A stretch of DNA of 64,000 bases from Gallionellaceae bacterium (GTDB lineage Bacteria; Pseudomonadota; Gammaproteobacteria; Burkholderiales; Thiobacillaceae), in the NCBI GenBank assembly GCA_028714735.1, contig JAQTLU010000010.1, forward strand, positions 1 to 64,000, read 5' to 3'. The translations under genes were made by a program, and so were the position numbers. Positions 26,819-39,241 of the stretch are shown here, one piece after another. Within the stretch, counting starts at the first letter, position 1; every line of letters begins with the position of its first letter. A model generated the notes under the pieces. That model did no database searches. It was given only the letters and a program-made list of their open reading frames with translations, and had not been told where the DNA came from.

Positions 26819-28333
26819 ATGTCCCTGCCCCGCCATCTGGAACGACTGCTCGACGCCGCCGCCTATCCGCACCCGGCGGGGACGGTGCGGCTGATCGAGA
26901 CCCATATCTCCTGGGTGCTCATCGCCGGGGAGTATGCCTACAAGATCAAGAAACCGGTCAACTTCGGCTTTCTCGACTTCTCGACCCTGGCAAGACGGCG
27001 ATTCTGCTGCGAAGAAGAGATCCGCCTTAACCGCCGCCTGGCGCCGGCGACCTACCTCGACGTCGTGCCAGTGACCGCCTCCGGCCCGGACAGCGCCGGC
27101 GAGGTGCTCGATTGGGCGGTACGGATGCGTGCCTTTCCCTCCGACGCCACCCTGGATCGTGAAGCCGCCGTCACGCCGCAGCAGATCGACGCCATCGCCG
27201 ACCAGGTGGCGCGCTTTCACGGCGAGATCGAGCAGGCACCCGAATCGAGCGACTATGGCTCGCCCGAGGCGGCGATGTACCCGGTGCGGGAGAATTTCCG
27301 CCAGGCCCGGGGCCTGGCTGGCCTGCCCGATGCCGGACTGGACCGGCTTGAGGCCTGGAGCGAAGGCGAATACCAGCGCCTGCACGACCACTTCGCCGCG
27401 CGCAAGGCGACCGGCTTCATCCGCGAATGCCATGGCGACCTGCACCCAGGCAATATTGCCTGGGTGAACGAGGCGCCATTGATCTTCGACTGCATCGAAT
27501 TCAACCCCAACCTGCGCTTCGTCGACGTCGTCAGCGAGGTCGCCTTCCTGTGCATGGACCTGATTGCCCGCGACCTGGCGCCGCTGGCCTGGCGCTTCCT
27601 CAACCGCTACCTGGAACAGACCGGCGACTACGCCGGACTGGCCGCCCTGCGCTTCTACCTGGTCTACCGGGCCATGGTGCGGGCCAAGGTCGCCGGATTG
27701 CGTGCCGGCCAGGGCGACCTGGCCGCGCAGGCGGAGTCCTTGCGTTACCTCGACCTGGCCGAACGGCTGGCCCGACCCGGGCGACCCGCCCTGCTGCTGA
27801 TGCATGGCTATTCCGGCTCGGGCAAGACCTGGCTGTCGCAGTTGCTGCTGGAAGGCCTGGAGGCCCTCCGGGTTCGCTCCGATGTCGAGCGCAAGCGCCT
27901 GCACAATCTGCATGCCCTTGCCGACAGCAAGGAGACGGCCGGCAACATCTATACCCCGGAAGCGACCCGGCGCACCTTCAAACATCTGAAGACCCTGGCC
28001 GCCAGACTGCTGGCCGAGGGCTATATCGTCATCGTCGATGCCACCTTCCTGGGCCGCAATCTGCGCACCGCCTTCGTCGAACTGGCCGAATCCAGCCGGG
28101 TCGACTGGCAGCTCGTTTCACTGCCCGCCGACGTCGACTTGCTGCGCCAGCGGATCAGCCATCGCCTGGACCGCGCCGACGACGCTTCCGAGGCCGATCT
28201 TGCCGTGCTGGAAAGCCAGCTGGCCCACAGCGAACCCTTGTCGCAGGACGAACTGGCACATCAGGTCAGCGTCGCAGCAGACGACGACGGATCGGTTGCC
28301 GTCAAGACCTTGCGCAACAGGCTGGGCCTGTGA
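26819..28333 (+). CDS. Aminoglycoside phosphotransferase-like/P-loop kinase fusion
   Basis: The 504-residue protein joins two domains. Residues 1-320 resemble APH/choline kinases, with catalytic loop ECHGDLHPGNI and metal motif IFDCIEF. Residues 325-504 form a P-loop kinase (LLMHGYSGSGKTWLSQ; later VIVDATFLGRNLRTAF) like zeta-toxin or gluconate-kinase-type AAA kinases. This architecture is known as a bifunctional APH/ATP-binding protein, but its substrate is not established, and no antibiotic resistance is implied. It is four bases downstream of the unknown gene. Confidence 0.82.
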   Translation: MSLPRHLERLLDAAAYPHPAGTVRLIETHISWVLIAGEYAYKIKKPVNFGFLDFSTLARRRFCCEEEIRLNRRLAPATYLDVVPVTASGPDSAGEVLDWAVRMRAFPSDATLDREAAVTPQQIDAIADQVARFHGEIEQAPESSDYGSPEAAMYPVRENFRQARGLAGLPDAGLDRLEAWSEGEYQRLHDHFAARKATGFIRECHGDLHPGNIAWVNEAPLIFDCIEFNPNLRFVDVVSEVAFLCMDLIARDLAPLAWRFLNRYLEQTGDYAGLAALRFYLVYRAMVRAKVAGLRAGQGDLAAQAESLRYLDLAERLARPGRPALLLMHGYSGSGKTWLSQLLLEGLEALRVRSDVERKRLHNLHALADSKETAGNIYTPEATRRTFKHLKTLAARLLAEGYIVIVDATFLGRNLRTAFVELAESSRVDWQLVSLPADVDLLRQRISHRLDRADDASEADLAVLESQLAHSEPLSQDELAHQVSVAADDDGSVAVKTLRNRLGL

Positions 28334-28412
28334 CCGTCGGCGGGGAACAAACCGCAACACCCGCCAATTATTTTTTTCATCCCGGCAGTTTCCAGTAGCG
28401 CCAACCATCAGA

Positions 28413-28447
28413 ATTCAATAATATGAGAACCATTCTCGTTATTGAAT
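28413..28447. promoter_or_regulatory. Fur-like operator upstream of feoA
   Basis: A long inverted repeat has outer arms ATTCAATAA (28413-28421) and TTATTGAAT (28439-28447) and an inner GAGAA/TTCTC pair (28425-28429 and 28433-28437). The core resembles the Fur consensus, and the right arm touches the feoA start codon, as expected for iron repression of feoAB. Confidence 0.72.
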
Positions 28448-28679
28448 GACGACCATGACCCTGAACCAGTTGCATCCCAACGCCACCGGCGTGATCGAGG
28501 CCATCCACGCCGGCCAGGATTTGCGCCGACGCCTTTGTGGCCTGGGTCTGCGCCTGGGCATCCGGGTCCGGGTCATCCGGCAGTCGCCGATGAACGGGCC
28601 GCTGCAGATCCGCATCGGCCATACCGACCTGATCCTGCGCCGGATCGACGCCGCCAACATCGAAGTCAGCCCGGCATGA
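28446..28679 (+). CDS. feoA: Ferrous iron transport protein A
   Basis: The 77-residue SH3-like protein has the family pattern of a hydrophobic N-terminal strand, LRRRLCGLGLRLGIRVRVIRQSP split around the conserved LG-G turn, and a terminal RIG-TDLILRR block. It helps FeoB import Fe2+. It is preceded by a Fur-like operator and its stop overlaps the feoB start (ATGA), so translation is coupled. Confidence 0.92.
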   Translation: MTTMTLNQLHPNATGVIEAIHAGQDLRRRLCGLGLRLGIRVRVIRQSPMNGPLQIRIGHTDLILRRIDAANIEVSPA

Positions 28680-30457
28680 AACGGGTGGCCGTGCTGGGCA
28701 TGCCCAACACGGGCAAGTCCACCCTGTTCAACCGTCTGACCGGTGCCGGCGCCCACGTCGGCAACTGGCCCGGCGTCACCGTCGACCTGCTTGCCGCCAA
28801 GATTCTGCTTGGCGACGCCATGGTCGAGGTGGTCGACCTGCCCGGCTTCTACAACCTGCACGGCTTTTCCGAGGACGAGCAGGTCGTCCGCCGTTTCCTG
28901 GAGACCCAGCCGGTCAACCTGCTGCTGGTAGTGCTCAACTCCAGCCAGCTCGACCGCCAGCTTGCCCTGCCGCTCCAGCTCAAGGATCTGGGCATCCCGA
29001 TGCTGATCGTGCTCAACATGATCGACGAGTCCGGCCGCCTGGGCGTCCGCATCGACCTGGAAAAACTGGAAGCGGCTCTGGGCGGGCCGGTGCTGACCAT
29101 GTCAGCCAAGTTCGGCCGTGGGCTGGAGAAGGTCAAGAGCGAACTGAGCCAGCAATTGCTCTTGCATCCCAAGTTGAAAAGCGTCGACATGGCGGCCTTC
29201 GACCAGGACCAGCGCATCGAGCTCGAACTCGACGCCCTGGTCAGCCAGAGCGTCACCAGCCCGATCTACCTGCCGCCCTCGGCCACCGACAAGCTGGACC
29301 GCGTCATGCTGCATCCCTGGCTGGGCCTGCCGATCTTCTTCCTGATGATGTTCATGCTGTTCCAGGCCATCTACGGCCTGGGCACGCCCTTGCAGGACGG
29401 CATGGGCTGGCTGCTCGACCACATCAAGACGGACGCCGTGGTGCCGCTGACCGCCCACTGGCCGGCGGCACTGAAGAGCCTGGTGCTGGAGGGCGTGTTC
29501 GACGGCCTCGGCACGGTCCTGACCTTCCTGCCCATCATTGCGGTGTTCTTCATGCTGATGGCCATCGTCGAGGACAGCGGCTACCTGGCCCGCGCCGCCT
29601 TCCTGACCGATGCGCTGATGAGCCGGCTGGGCCTGGACGGCCGCGCCTTCGTGATGCAGCTGATGGGTTTCGGCTGCAATGTGCCGGCGATCATGGGCAC
29701 CCGGATCATGCGCTCGTCCGGCCTGCGCGCCCTGACCATGCTGATCATCCCGTTTTCGCTCTGTTCGGCGCGGTTGCAGGTCATCGTGTTCATCGTCGCG
29801 GCGACCTTCTCGCCCGTGGCGGCGCCGGTCGCGCTGTTCTCGCTCTACCTGACCAGCTTCGTCATGGCCTTCCTGACCGCCTTCCTGTTCCGCAAGCGCT
29901 ATCACAGCCACGAACCCTTGCTGCTGGAACTGCCGCCCTACCGCCTGCCGACCTGGCGCTTCCTGGGCATCGAGAGCTGGCGCGCGGTCAAGCAGTTCCT
30001 GGCCGGAGCGGGCGGCTTCATCATCATCGGCGTGATGCTGGTCTGGTTCATGACCCACTTCCCGTTCGACGCCGTGCCGGCCGGACCGGCCACCCTGGCC
30101 GGGCGCCTGGCCAACCTGATGACTCCGGTATTTTCCCCCCTGGGGATCGACGCCTTGCTGTCCATCGCGCTGATCTTCGGCTTCGTCGCCAAGGAGATCG
30201 TGGTCGGTGCCCTGGCGGTGATCTACAGCGTCGGCCCCGACCGCTTGAGCGACGTGCTGACGGCCCGGCTGGACTGGGTGCAGGCCTACAGTTTCCTGCT
30301 CTTCACGCTGATCTACACCCCCTGCCTGTCCACCGTGGCGGCCATCAAGCAGGAATCGAAGAGCTGGCGCCTGGCCCTGTTGGCGACGGCCTGGCCGTTG
30401 ATGCTGGCCTGGCTGACCAGTTTCACCTTCTATCAGGTCGCCCGCGCCTTGGCCTGA
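28676..30457 (+). CDS. feoB: Ferrous iron transporter FeoB, short form
   Basis: The 593-residue inner-membrane transporter takes up Fe2+. The N-terminal GTPase domain shows G1 GMPNTGKST, G3 DLPG and G4 NMID; the G1 loop is NTGKST where NSGKTT is usual. Two gate regions follow with conserved Cys-containing segments (GFGCNVPAIMGTR and YTPCLSTVAAI). Typical FeoB proteins are about 750-800 residues; this one is shorter mainly in the linker after the G domain and at the C terminus. ATG 28676 overlaps the feoA stop. Confidence 0.93.
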   Translation: MKRVAVLGMPNTGKSTLFNRLTGAGAHVGNWPGVTVDLLAAKILLGDAMVEVVDLPGFYNLHGFSEDEQVVRRFLETQPVNLLLVVLNSSQLDRQLALPLQLKDLGIPMLIVLNMIDESGRLGVRIDLEKLEAALGGPVLTMSAKFGRGLEKVKSELSQQLLLHPKLKSVDMAAFDQDQRIELELDALVSQSVTSPIYLPPSATDKLDRVMLHPWLGLPIFFLMMFMLFQAIYGLGTPLQDGMGWLLDHIKTDAVVPLTAHWPAALKSLVLEGVFDGLGTVLTFLPIIAVFFMLMAIVEDSGYLARAAFLTDALMSRLGLDGRAFVMQLMGFGCNVPAIMGTRIMRSSGLRALTMLIIPFSLCSARLQVIVFIVAATFSPVAAPVALFSLYLTSFVMAFLTAFLFRKRYHSHEPLLLELPPYRLPTWRFLGIESWRAVKQFLAGAGGFIIIGVMLVWFMTHFPFDAVPAGPATLAGRLANLMTPVFSPLGIDALLSIALIFGFVAKEIVVGALAVIYSVGPDRLSDVLTARLDWVQAYSFLLFTLIYTPCLSTVAAIKQESKSWRLALLATAWPLMLAWLTSFTFYQVARALA

Positions 30458-30550
30458 CTGCCAGTCGGCCCATGGCCGGCTGAAGAATGTCCTATATCCC
30501 GTACGGCCCGCCAGTCACTATCATCCAACTGTCGCCATTCTTAAAAAACC

Positions 30551-34484
<3,934 letters not shown>

Positions 34485-34518
34485 AAGCCAGGGCCTGCTC
34501 CCGCAACGGGACAGGTCC

Positions 34519-35940
34519 TTAGCCGTCGGCGGACTGGCCCAGGCCTCTGTGTATCGGCTCGAATCGCTTGAGTATGTCGTAATAGATGCGCACGTTCTCG
34601 GTCAGCACCCTGGCCTCGCCGCCGCGCGCATAGCCCAGCCGCAGACTGGCGGCGTGACCCGATTTGCCCAGCAACGGCAGGACATCCTTGATGTCGCGCC
34701 AGGCGTCCGGGTCCTTGTCGAGTTTCTGGGCCAGGCGGCGGGCGTCCTCCAGATGCCCCATGCCGAGATTATAGGCCGCCAGGGCCATCCAGGTCCGGTC
34801 CGGCTCGGGTATCCGGTCCGGCAACTGGTCCCTCAGCATCGCCAGATAGCGTGCCCCGGCCAGAATGCTGTCGCCCGGATCGAGCCGGTTGGCAACGCCC
34901 AGACGGTCCGCCGTCTCCGAAGTCAGCATCATGACGCCGCGCACCCCGGTCGGCGAGGTAGCCAGGGGATTCCATTGCGATTCCTGATAGGCCAGCGCCG
35001 CCAGCAGGCGCCAATCGATTCCGGTTTCCCCCTGGGCAAGCTGGAATTGCGGCTTCAGTGCCGGCAGCAGTTGGGTACGCCGGGTCAAAACGCCCTGCAC
35101 ATCGGCTTCCTCGAGATGATTCAAGTGACCGAAGTATCGTTCCTTGAGTCGATCCAGCCAGCCATCCTTGCGGATGCTGCGGAAAAAATCCGTCACAGCC
35201 TGGCGCAGACGCATGTCGGCGTTCTTGGGCAGCGCCCAGGCAATGTCCCGGCTCTCGGTCAAGGCCATGGCGATCACCAGCTTGGGCCAGAAATTCCAGA
35301 TCACGTCGAAGGTGCTGGCATCCGCCACCGTGCAATCGGCCAGGCCGCTCGCCACCCGTTCCAGCAGTTCCTCGGTCGAGGTGGCTTCGACCTCCACCCA
35401 GCGCAGATCGGGGAAGGCCTGGCGCAATTCGAGCAAACGCTCGACGTGGCTGCTGCCCTTGACCACCTCGAGCCGGACCGAGGCGAGATCGCCCAGCGTG
35501 CCGGGCCGCTTCACGCCCGGGCCGCACACCACCAGTTCACGCTCATGGGCATAACTCGGTCCGAAGCGCAGACGCCCCGAGCGCTCCGAAGTCACGGTAA
35601 GCCACGCCGCCGCCAGATGCGCCTGGCCCTCGATGACCCCGGTGAGCAGACCCGTCACGCTGTCGGAAACCTTCACTTTCAACTCCAGGCCCTGGCGTCG
35701 TGCAAACTCGGCCGCGAGGTCGTACTCGAACCCGGTCGGAGCGCCGTCCGCATCGAGATAATAGGTCGTCGGACTCTGCCGGGTCAGTACCACCAGTTCA
35801 TGGGAATCGAACGGGGAAGCCAGGGGAAACCACTTCCAGTAGGTCAGGGTGGCGACGACGATGACCGACAGCATGGCCAGCCGGAGTCCGTTCCAGCTAA
35901 ACAAGTGTCGCAACCTTCTCGTCAAGCCTGATTTAAGCAT
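34519..35940 (-). CDS. mltF: Membrane-bound lytic murein transglycosylase F
   Basis: The 473-residue protein has an N-terminal membrane anchor (LAMLSVIVVATLTYWKWF), a family 3 solute-binding-like domain (about 55-280: VVLTRQSPTTYYLD to WLDRLKERYF) and a C-terminal SLT domain with catalytic Glu in ALAYQESQWNPLATS, then GVRGVMMLT and AAYNLGMGH. It cleaves peptidoglycan to anhydromuropeptides. ATG 35940 is chosen because it precedes the anchor and GAGGG lies about ten bases upstream. The longer reading to 36135 translates the antisense of the tRNA-Ser gene and is spurious. Confidence 0.92.
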   Translation of the reverse strand: MLKSGLTRRLRHLFSWNGLRLAMLSVIVVATLTYWKWFPLASPFDSHELVVLTRQSPTTYYLDADGAPTGFEYDLAAEFARRQGLELKVKVSDSVTGLLTGVIEGQAHLAAAWLTVTSERSGRLRFGPSYAHERELVVCGPGVKRPGTLGDLASVRLEVVKGSSHVERLLELRQAFPDLRWVEVEATSTEELLERVASGLADCTVADASTFDVIWNFWPKLVIAMALTESRDIAWALPKNADMRLRQAVTDFFRSIRKDGWLDRLKERYFGHLNHLEEADVQGVLTRRTQLLPALKPQFQLAQGETGIDWRLLAALAYQESQWNPLATSPTGVRGVMMLTSETADRLGVANRLDPGDSILAGARYLAMLRDQLPDRIPEPDRTWMALAAYNLGMGHLEDARRLAQKLDKDPDAWRDIKDVLPLLGKSGHAASLRLGYARGGEARVLTENVRIYYDILKRFEPIHRGLGQSADG

Positions 35941-35999
35941 GTAGAATGCGCCCTCTTCCGGAACGGTAACCCAACAGGGATGCCCTCTGGAATTCCCGC

Positions 36000-36089
36000 G
36001 GAAAGGTGCCGGAGTGGTCGAACGGGCCGGACTCGAAATCCGGTGTACAGCTTGCTGTACCGTGGGTTCGAATCCCACCCTTTCCGCCA
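36000..36089 (+). tRNA. tRNA-Ser (anticodon CGA)
   Basis: A full 90-nt tRNA folds with acceptor GGAAAGG/CCTTTCC, discriminator G and encoded CCA (36087-36089). The anticodon stem is CCGGA/TCCGG with loop CTCGAAA, giving anticodon CGA at 36034-36036, which reads UCG. A long variable arm (stem around TGTACAG/CTGTAC) is typical of tRNA-Ser, and the T arm is GTGGG-TTCGAAT-CCCAC. Confidence 0.97.
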
Positions 36090-36615
36090 AATACCCATGC
36101 CCCGCAAGGGCTCCGGGACCACAGACCACTCCCAACCGACCGCCCCGCCACCATGCCGGATGGCATGCAGGGATACACCCTGATCGAATGGCGGCTGGAT
36201 TGAGTGTAGGTTGCCATGGGGCAAACTATACAGGCTGGAGCCAGAATGCCAATCCTGGCCGGGTCGGCGATGTCACTCTCGGATAGAGCGCACAGGCTCG
36301 ACGACGATCAATTGGGCCAACTATCGGCCTGGAACGACTGGGTTGGCTTCATTCCCTGCCTGGATCGCCGCCAGCAGGGCGGATCCATCGGGCTGAGAAC
36401 GAGACCTGTCGCATGCGCCCATTGCGACTAAACGCGTCATGTCTACGAGGTAGCGAATCCAGAAAGTCATGGTCGGGCAATTCCAATTCCGGCCGTTACG
36501 CATTCATCAGCCGGTAACAATCAAACAACACCATCCCGGCTCACTGAAGTTCTTGGCACAAGCCGTGCTTAACAATAACCAATCGATTTCACTTCAGCCC
36601 CAAAGGAGTTTCCCA
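36090..36615. other. 526-base intergenic region with no supported gene
   Basis: Short open frames here (for example 36216-36431) lack ribosome sites and resemble nothing known. A weak promoter-like TTGGCA-N17-TAACCA lies around 36553-36581, ahead of the small ORF and antiporter operon. Base composition is slightly lower in GC than the flanks. I see no repeat, RNA gene or terminator with confidence. Confidence 0.4.
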
Positions 36616-36819
36616 GTGCCTGCACGTTCTCCTTCTCTTGCCCTATCAGCCAACGCTGATACGCGGGGCCTGGCCACAGGACGACGCCAGGCCTTGCGCT
36701 TGGCGTCCGCCCATTCCGCAAAGATCAGCGCACGCCTATTGCCCGGTCACGCACCGTTATCGGGCCTTGCCAGCCTGGCGCCGCCGCTTGATTGCGCAGC
36801 GTCCTGGGTGAATCGATGA
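36616..36819 (+). CDS. Possible 67-residue leader ORF of the mnh/mbx-like operon
   Basis: A GTG-initiated frame with AAAGGAG seven bases upstream ends with TGA overlapping the ATG of the next gene (ATGA). The peptide is basic and Ala/Leu/Arg-rich, with no recognisable family or clear signal peptide. The position and overlap suggest a translated leader that couples to mnhE, but it may not be a functional protein. Confidence 0.35.
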   Translation: MPARSPSLALSANADTRGLATGRRQALRLASAHSAKISARLLPGHAPLSGLASLAPPLDCAASWVNR

Positions 36820-37313
36820 CCAAGGCCCGCGACCTGACGACGCTGTTTGCGACCCTGTTTCTATTCTGGTTGCTGCTGAATGGCTCCCTGGCGCCGGATG
36901 TGCTCGCCATCGGCTTGGTCGTGGCCTTGCTCATCGCCATTCTGTTTCGCGGCAGCCTCGCGGTCCTGTCGGAGTTTCGCGCCACTCCGCTGGCCATCGT
37001 TACCGCGGTGGGATACCTCATTTACTTCCTCAAGGCGCTGTTGCAGTCGAACCTGCAACTGGCCAGGATCGTCCTGTCGCCCTCGCTGCCGTTGACGCCC
37101 GGCATCGTCAAGGTCAGGACGCGGTTGCAGAGCCGGATGGGCAGGATGCTGCTGGCCAACTCCATCACCCTCACCCCCGGCACCCTGACCGTGGAGTTGA
37201 ACGGCGAATGGCTCTATATCCACTGGGTCACGGTGGAGTCGGCCGACATCGAGGCGGCGACCGCCAGCATCGTCTCCGGCTTCGAACGCTATATCGAGGT
37301 CATGTATGGTTGA
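36816..37313 (+). CDS. mnhE: Mrp/MBX antiporter module, MnhE (MrpE)-like subunit
   Basis: The 165-residue membrane protein has N-terminal hydrophobic segments (LTTLFATLFLFWLLLNGSL; VLAIGLVVALLIAILF) and the conserved MrpE core ANSITLTPGTLTVELNGEWLYIHW. It corresponds to MbxA/MbhA in archaeal complexes and helps build the Na+/H+ antiporter part. GGTGA lies four bases before ATG 36816; the longer TTG start at 36792 is less likely. It overlaps the next gene by eight bases and opens the operon that runs to 47982. Confidence 0.9.
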   Translation: MTKARDLTTLFATLFLFWLLLNGSLAPDVLAIGLVVALLIAILFRGSLAVLSEFRATPLAIVTAVGYLIYFLKALLQSNLQLARIVLSPSLPLTPGIVKVRTRLQSRMGRMLLANSITLTPGTLTVELNGEWLYIHWVTVESADIEAATASIVSGFERYIEVMYG

Positions 37314-37566
37314 AACCCTGATCGTCATCGCGGCAACCCTGACCGGTGCGGCCTTCCTGCTTGCCCTTTGGCGCTTCCTCAAGGGGCCGTCGGCCGCCGA
37401 CCGGGTCGTCGCCTTCGACGGCCTGACCATCGTCTCCATCACCATGATCATCCTGATCGCCTTCGTCGAAGGACGCGGCATCTACCTGGACGTGGCCCTG
37501 GTCTATGCGCTGTTGTCCTTCCTGGGCGTCATCGCCGTCGCCCGCTACCTGGAACGGGGGTTCTGA
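37306..37566 (+). CDS. mnhF: Mrp/MBX antiporter module, MnhF (MrpF)-like subunit
   Basis: The 86-residue protein has three hydrophobic segments and the MrpF signature GPSAADRVVAFDGLT in the first loop. It corresponds to MbxB/MbhB. It overlaps mnhE by eight bases and shares one base with the start of mnhG (TGATG), showing tight translational coupling. Confidence 0.92.
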   Translation: MVETLIVIAATLTGAAFLLALWRFLKGPSAADRVVAFDGLTIVSITMIILIAFVEGRGIYLDVALVYALLSFLGVIAVARYLERGF

Positions 37567-37904
37567 TGGACTCGCTGCTCAATCTCCTGGGCGGGCTGTT
37601 GCTGGTCGCCGGCGCCAGCTTCCTGTTCCTGGGCGGACTCGGACTGGTGCGCATGCCTGACGTGTTCAACCGCATCCAGGCGGGCACCAAGGCCACCACC
37701 CTGGGCACCCTGCTGGGCCTGGCCGGTTTCGCCTGCCTGCGTCCCGAGTGGGGGCTGAAGTTGCTGCTGATCGGTCTGGTCACCCTGTTCACCAACCCGA
37801 TCTCGTCGCAGGTGCTGGCCCGCGCGGCCCACCGCACCCGGGTCGAGATGACCCTGAATACCACGGTCGACCGGCTGGCCGAAGACACCGGGGAGGAGGC
37901 ATGA
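37566..37904 (+). CDS. mnhG: Mrp/MBX antiporter module, MnhG (MrpG)-like subunit
   Basis: The 112-residue protein has three hydrophobic segments and the MrpG motif GLVRMPDVFNRIQAGTKATTLG. It corresponds to MbxC/MbhC. Its start shares a base with the mnhF stop, and its own stop overlaps the next start (ATGA). Confidence 0.92.
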   Translation: MDSLLNLLGGLLLVAGASFLFLGGLGLVRMPDVFNRIQAGTKATTLGTLLGLAGFACLRPEWGLKLLLIGLVTLFTNPISSQVLARAAHRTRVEMTLNTTVDRLAEDTGEEA

Positions 37905-38173
37905 ACATCCTGATGACGGCCATGACCGGGCTGCTCTGCCTCGCCATGCTCGGCTCGGCCTGGGTAGCGGTGACCGGCAAGGGGAGCGGCCAGCGGGTCT
38001 CCATCGCCATTCTCGCCTCGGGACTGGTGAGCCTGTTCGCCTCGGTGCTGTTCCTGATCCTGGCCGCGCCCGACGTGGCGATGACCGAGGCCGCCATCGG
38101 CAGCGGCCTGACCACCTTCCTGTTCTTCTTCGTGCTCAGCCGCGTGCGCGCAGGCCGGCAGGACGGGAGCTGA
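37901..38173 (+). CDS. Mrp/MBX module, DUF4040 (MbhD/MbxD-like) subunit
   Basis: The 90-residue protein has three hydrophobic segments and the DUF4040 motif APDVAMTEAAIGSGLTTFLFF, which in canonical Mrp systems is the C-terminal part of the large MrpA subunit. A separate gene for it is the arrangement of archaeal Mbh/Mbx complexes. ATG 37901 overlaps the mnhG stop and has GGAGG just upstream. Confidence 0.88.
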   Translation: MNILMTAMTGLLCLAMLGSAWVAVTGKGSGQRVSIAILASGLVSLFASVLFLILAAPDVAMTEAAIGSGLTTFLFFFVLSRVRAGRQDGS

Positions 38174-38174
38174 C

Positions 38175-38885
38175 ATGGTCAAGCGCTTCCTCGCCCTGCT
38201 GCTCCTGGCCGGACTGGGCGGCATCTTCGCCAGCCTGCTGGCCGGCTATATCCCCGATGCCGAACTCAACCTGACCGCCCGCTACTACGCCGACCATGCC
38301 GCCGGCGACCTCGGTGCGGCCAACATCGTCACCGCCATCATCGTCACCTATCGCGGCCTCGACACCCTGGGCGAGGTTACCGTGCTCTTCCTGGCCGCCT
38401 CCATCGTCGGCCTGGTGCTGACCCACCGCCAGAAGCACGACCCGCGGCCCGGCCAGCCAGCGCGCACCCGCGCGCCGGTGGGCGAGTTGCTGACCACCGG
38501 CACCCGCTTCCTGGTGCCGCTGATCCTGCTCCTGGGCGTTTATGTCTTCATGAACGGCCACCTGACCCCGGGCGGCGGCTTCCAGGGCGGCGCCATCATC
38601 GCCTCGGGGATCTTGCTGCTGCTGCTCGCCGATCCGCTCAAGCATTTCAGCCACGGCCTGATCTCCGCGGTCGAGTCGCTCGCCGGCCTGTTCTACATCC
38701 TGCTCGGCCTGGTCGGCCTGGTCCTCGCCGGCGGTTTTCTCGACAACCGCATCCTGCCGGCGGGCGAACTGGGTGCGCTCATTTCGGCCGGCGCGATCCC
38801 GCTCATCTATTCGCTGATCGGCCTCAAGGTGGGCGCCGAGTTCTCCTCCATGCTGGCCAGCCTGTCCGAAACGGAAGAATTGTGA
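38175..38885 (+). CDS. mnhB: Mrp/MBX module, MbxE/F-like protein with MnhB domain
   Basis: The 236-residue protein joins an N-terminal part (about 1-90: LLLLAGLGGIFASLLAGYI to YRGLDTLGEVTVLF) matching the end of MrpA/MbhE to a MrpB domain (about 105-236) with GVYVFMNGHLTPGGGFQGGAI, the family signature. It belongs to the antiporter half of the complex. It begins two bases after the DUF4040 stop and overlaps mnhC by four bases. Confidence 0.88.
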   Translation: MVKRFLALLLLAGLGGIFASLLAGYIPDAELNLTARYYADHAAGDLGAANIVTAIIVTYRGLDTLGEVTVLFLAASIVGLVLTHRQKHDPRPGQPARTRAPVGELLTTGTRFLVPLILLLGVYVFMNGHLTPGGGFQGGAIIASGILLLLLADPLKHFSHGLISAVESLAGLFYILLGLVGLVLAGGFLDNRILPAGELGALISAGAIPLIYSLIGLKVGAEFSSMLASLSETEEL

Positions 38886-39241
38886 TCGCCCAGCTCTCGA
38901 TAGCCACCGGCTTCCTCCTGATCCTGATCGGGCTTTACGGCGCGCTGATCCAGCGCAACATCCTGCGCATGATCGTCGCCTTCACCGTCGCCGACACCGG
39001 CGTCAACATCGTCATCGTCGCCGTCGGCTTCATGGCCGGCCGCACCGCGCCGATCCTGGATGCCGCCGTGCCCGTCGCCGACGCCGCCGCCCGCATCATC
39101 GACCCGCTGCCCCAGGCGCTGGTGCTCACCGCCATCGTCATCGGGCTGGGCACCACGGCACTGATGCTTGCCTACGCCTTCAAGCTGTACGAGAAGCGGC
39201 GCACGCTCGACATCGACAAGTTCACGGATCTGAGGGGGTGA
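38882..39241 (+). CDS. mnhC: Mrp/MBX antiporter module, MnhC (MrpC/NuoK-like) subunit
   Basis: The 119-residue protein is a three-helix NuoK-like subunit (GFLLILIGLYGALIQRNILRM split around the first loop; DPLPQALVLTAIVIGLGTTAL is the conserved last segment). It corresponds to MbxG/MbhG. Start GTG 38882 overlaps the mnhB stop; its own stop overlaps the next start. Confidence 0.9.
   Translation: MIAQLSIATGFLLILIGLYGALIQRNILRMIVAFTVADTGVNIVIVAVGFMAGRTAPILDAAVPVADAAARIIDPLPQALVLTAIVIGLGTTALMLAYAFKLYEKRRTLDIDKFTDLRG

Noticed and set aside
35941-36135. N-terminal extension of mltF
   Set aside because: It translates the antisense of the tRNA-Ser gene (VGFEPTVQ phrase) and precedes the real membrane anchor and ribosome site.
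36216-36431. 71-residue frame after tRNA-Ser
   Set aside because: Weak ribosome site, no family likeness and no coupling to neighbours.
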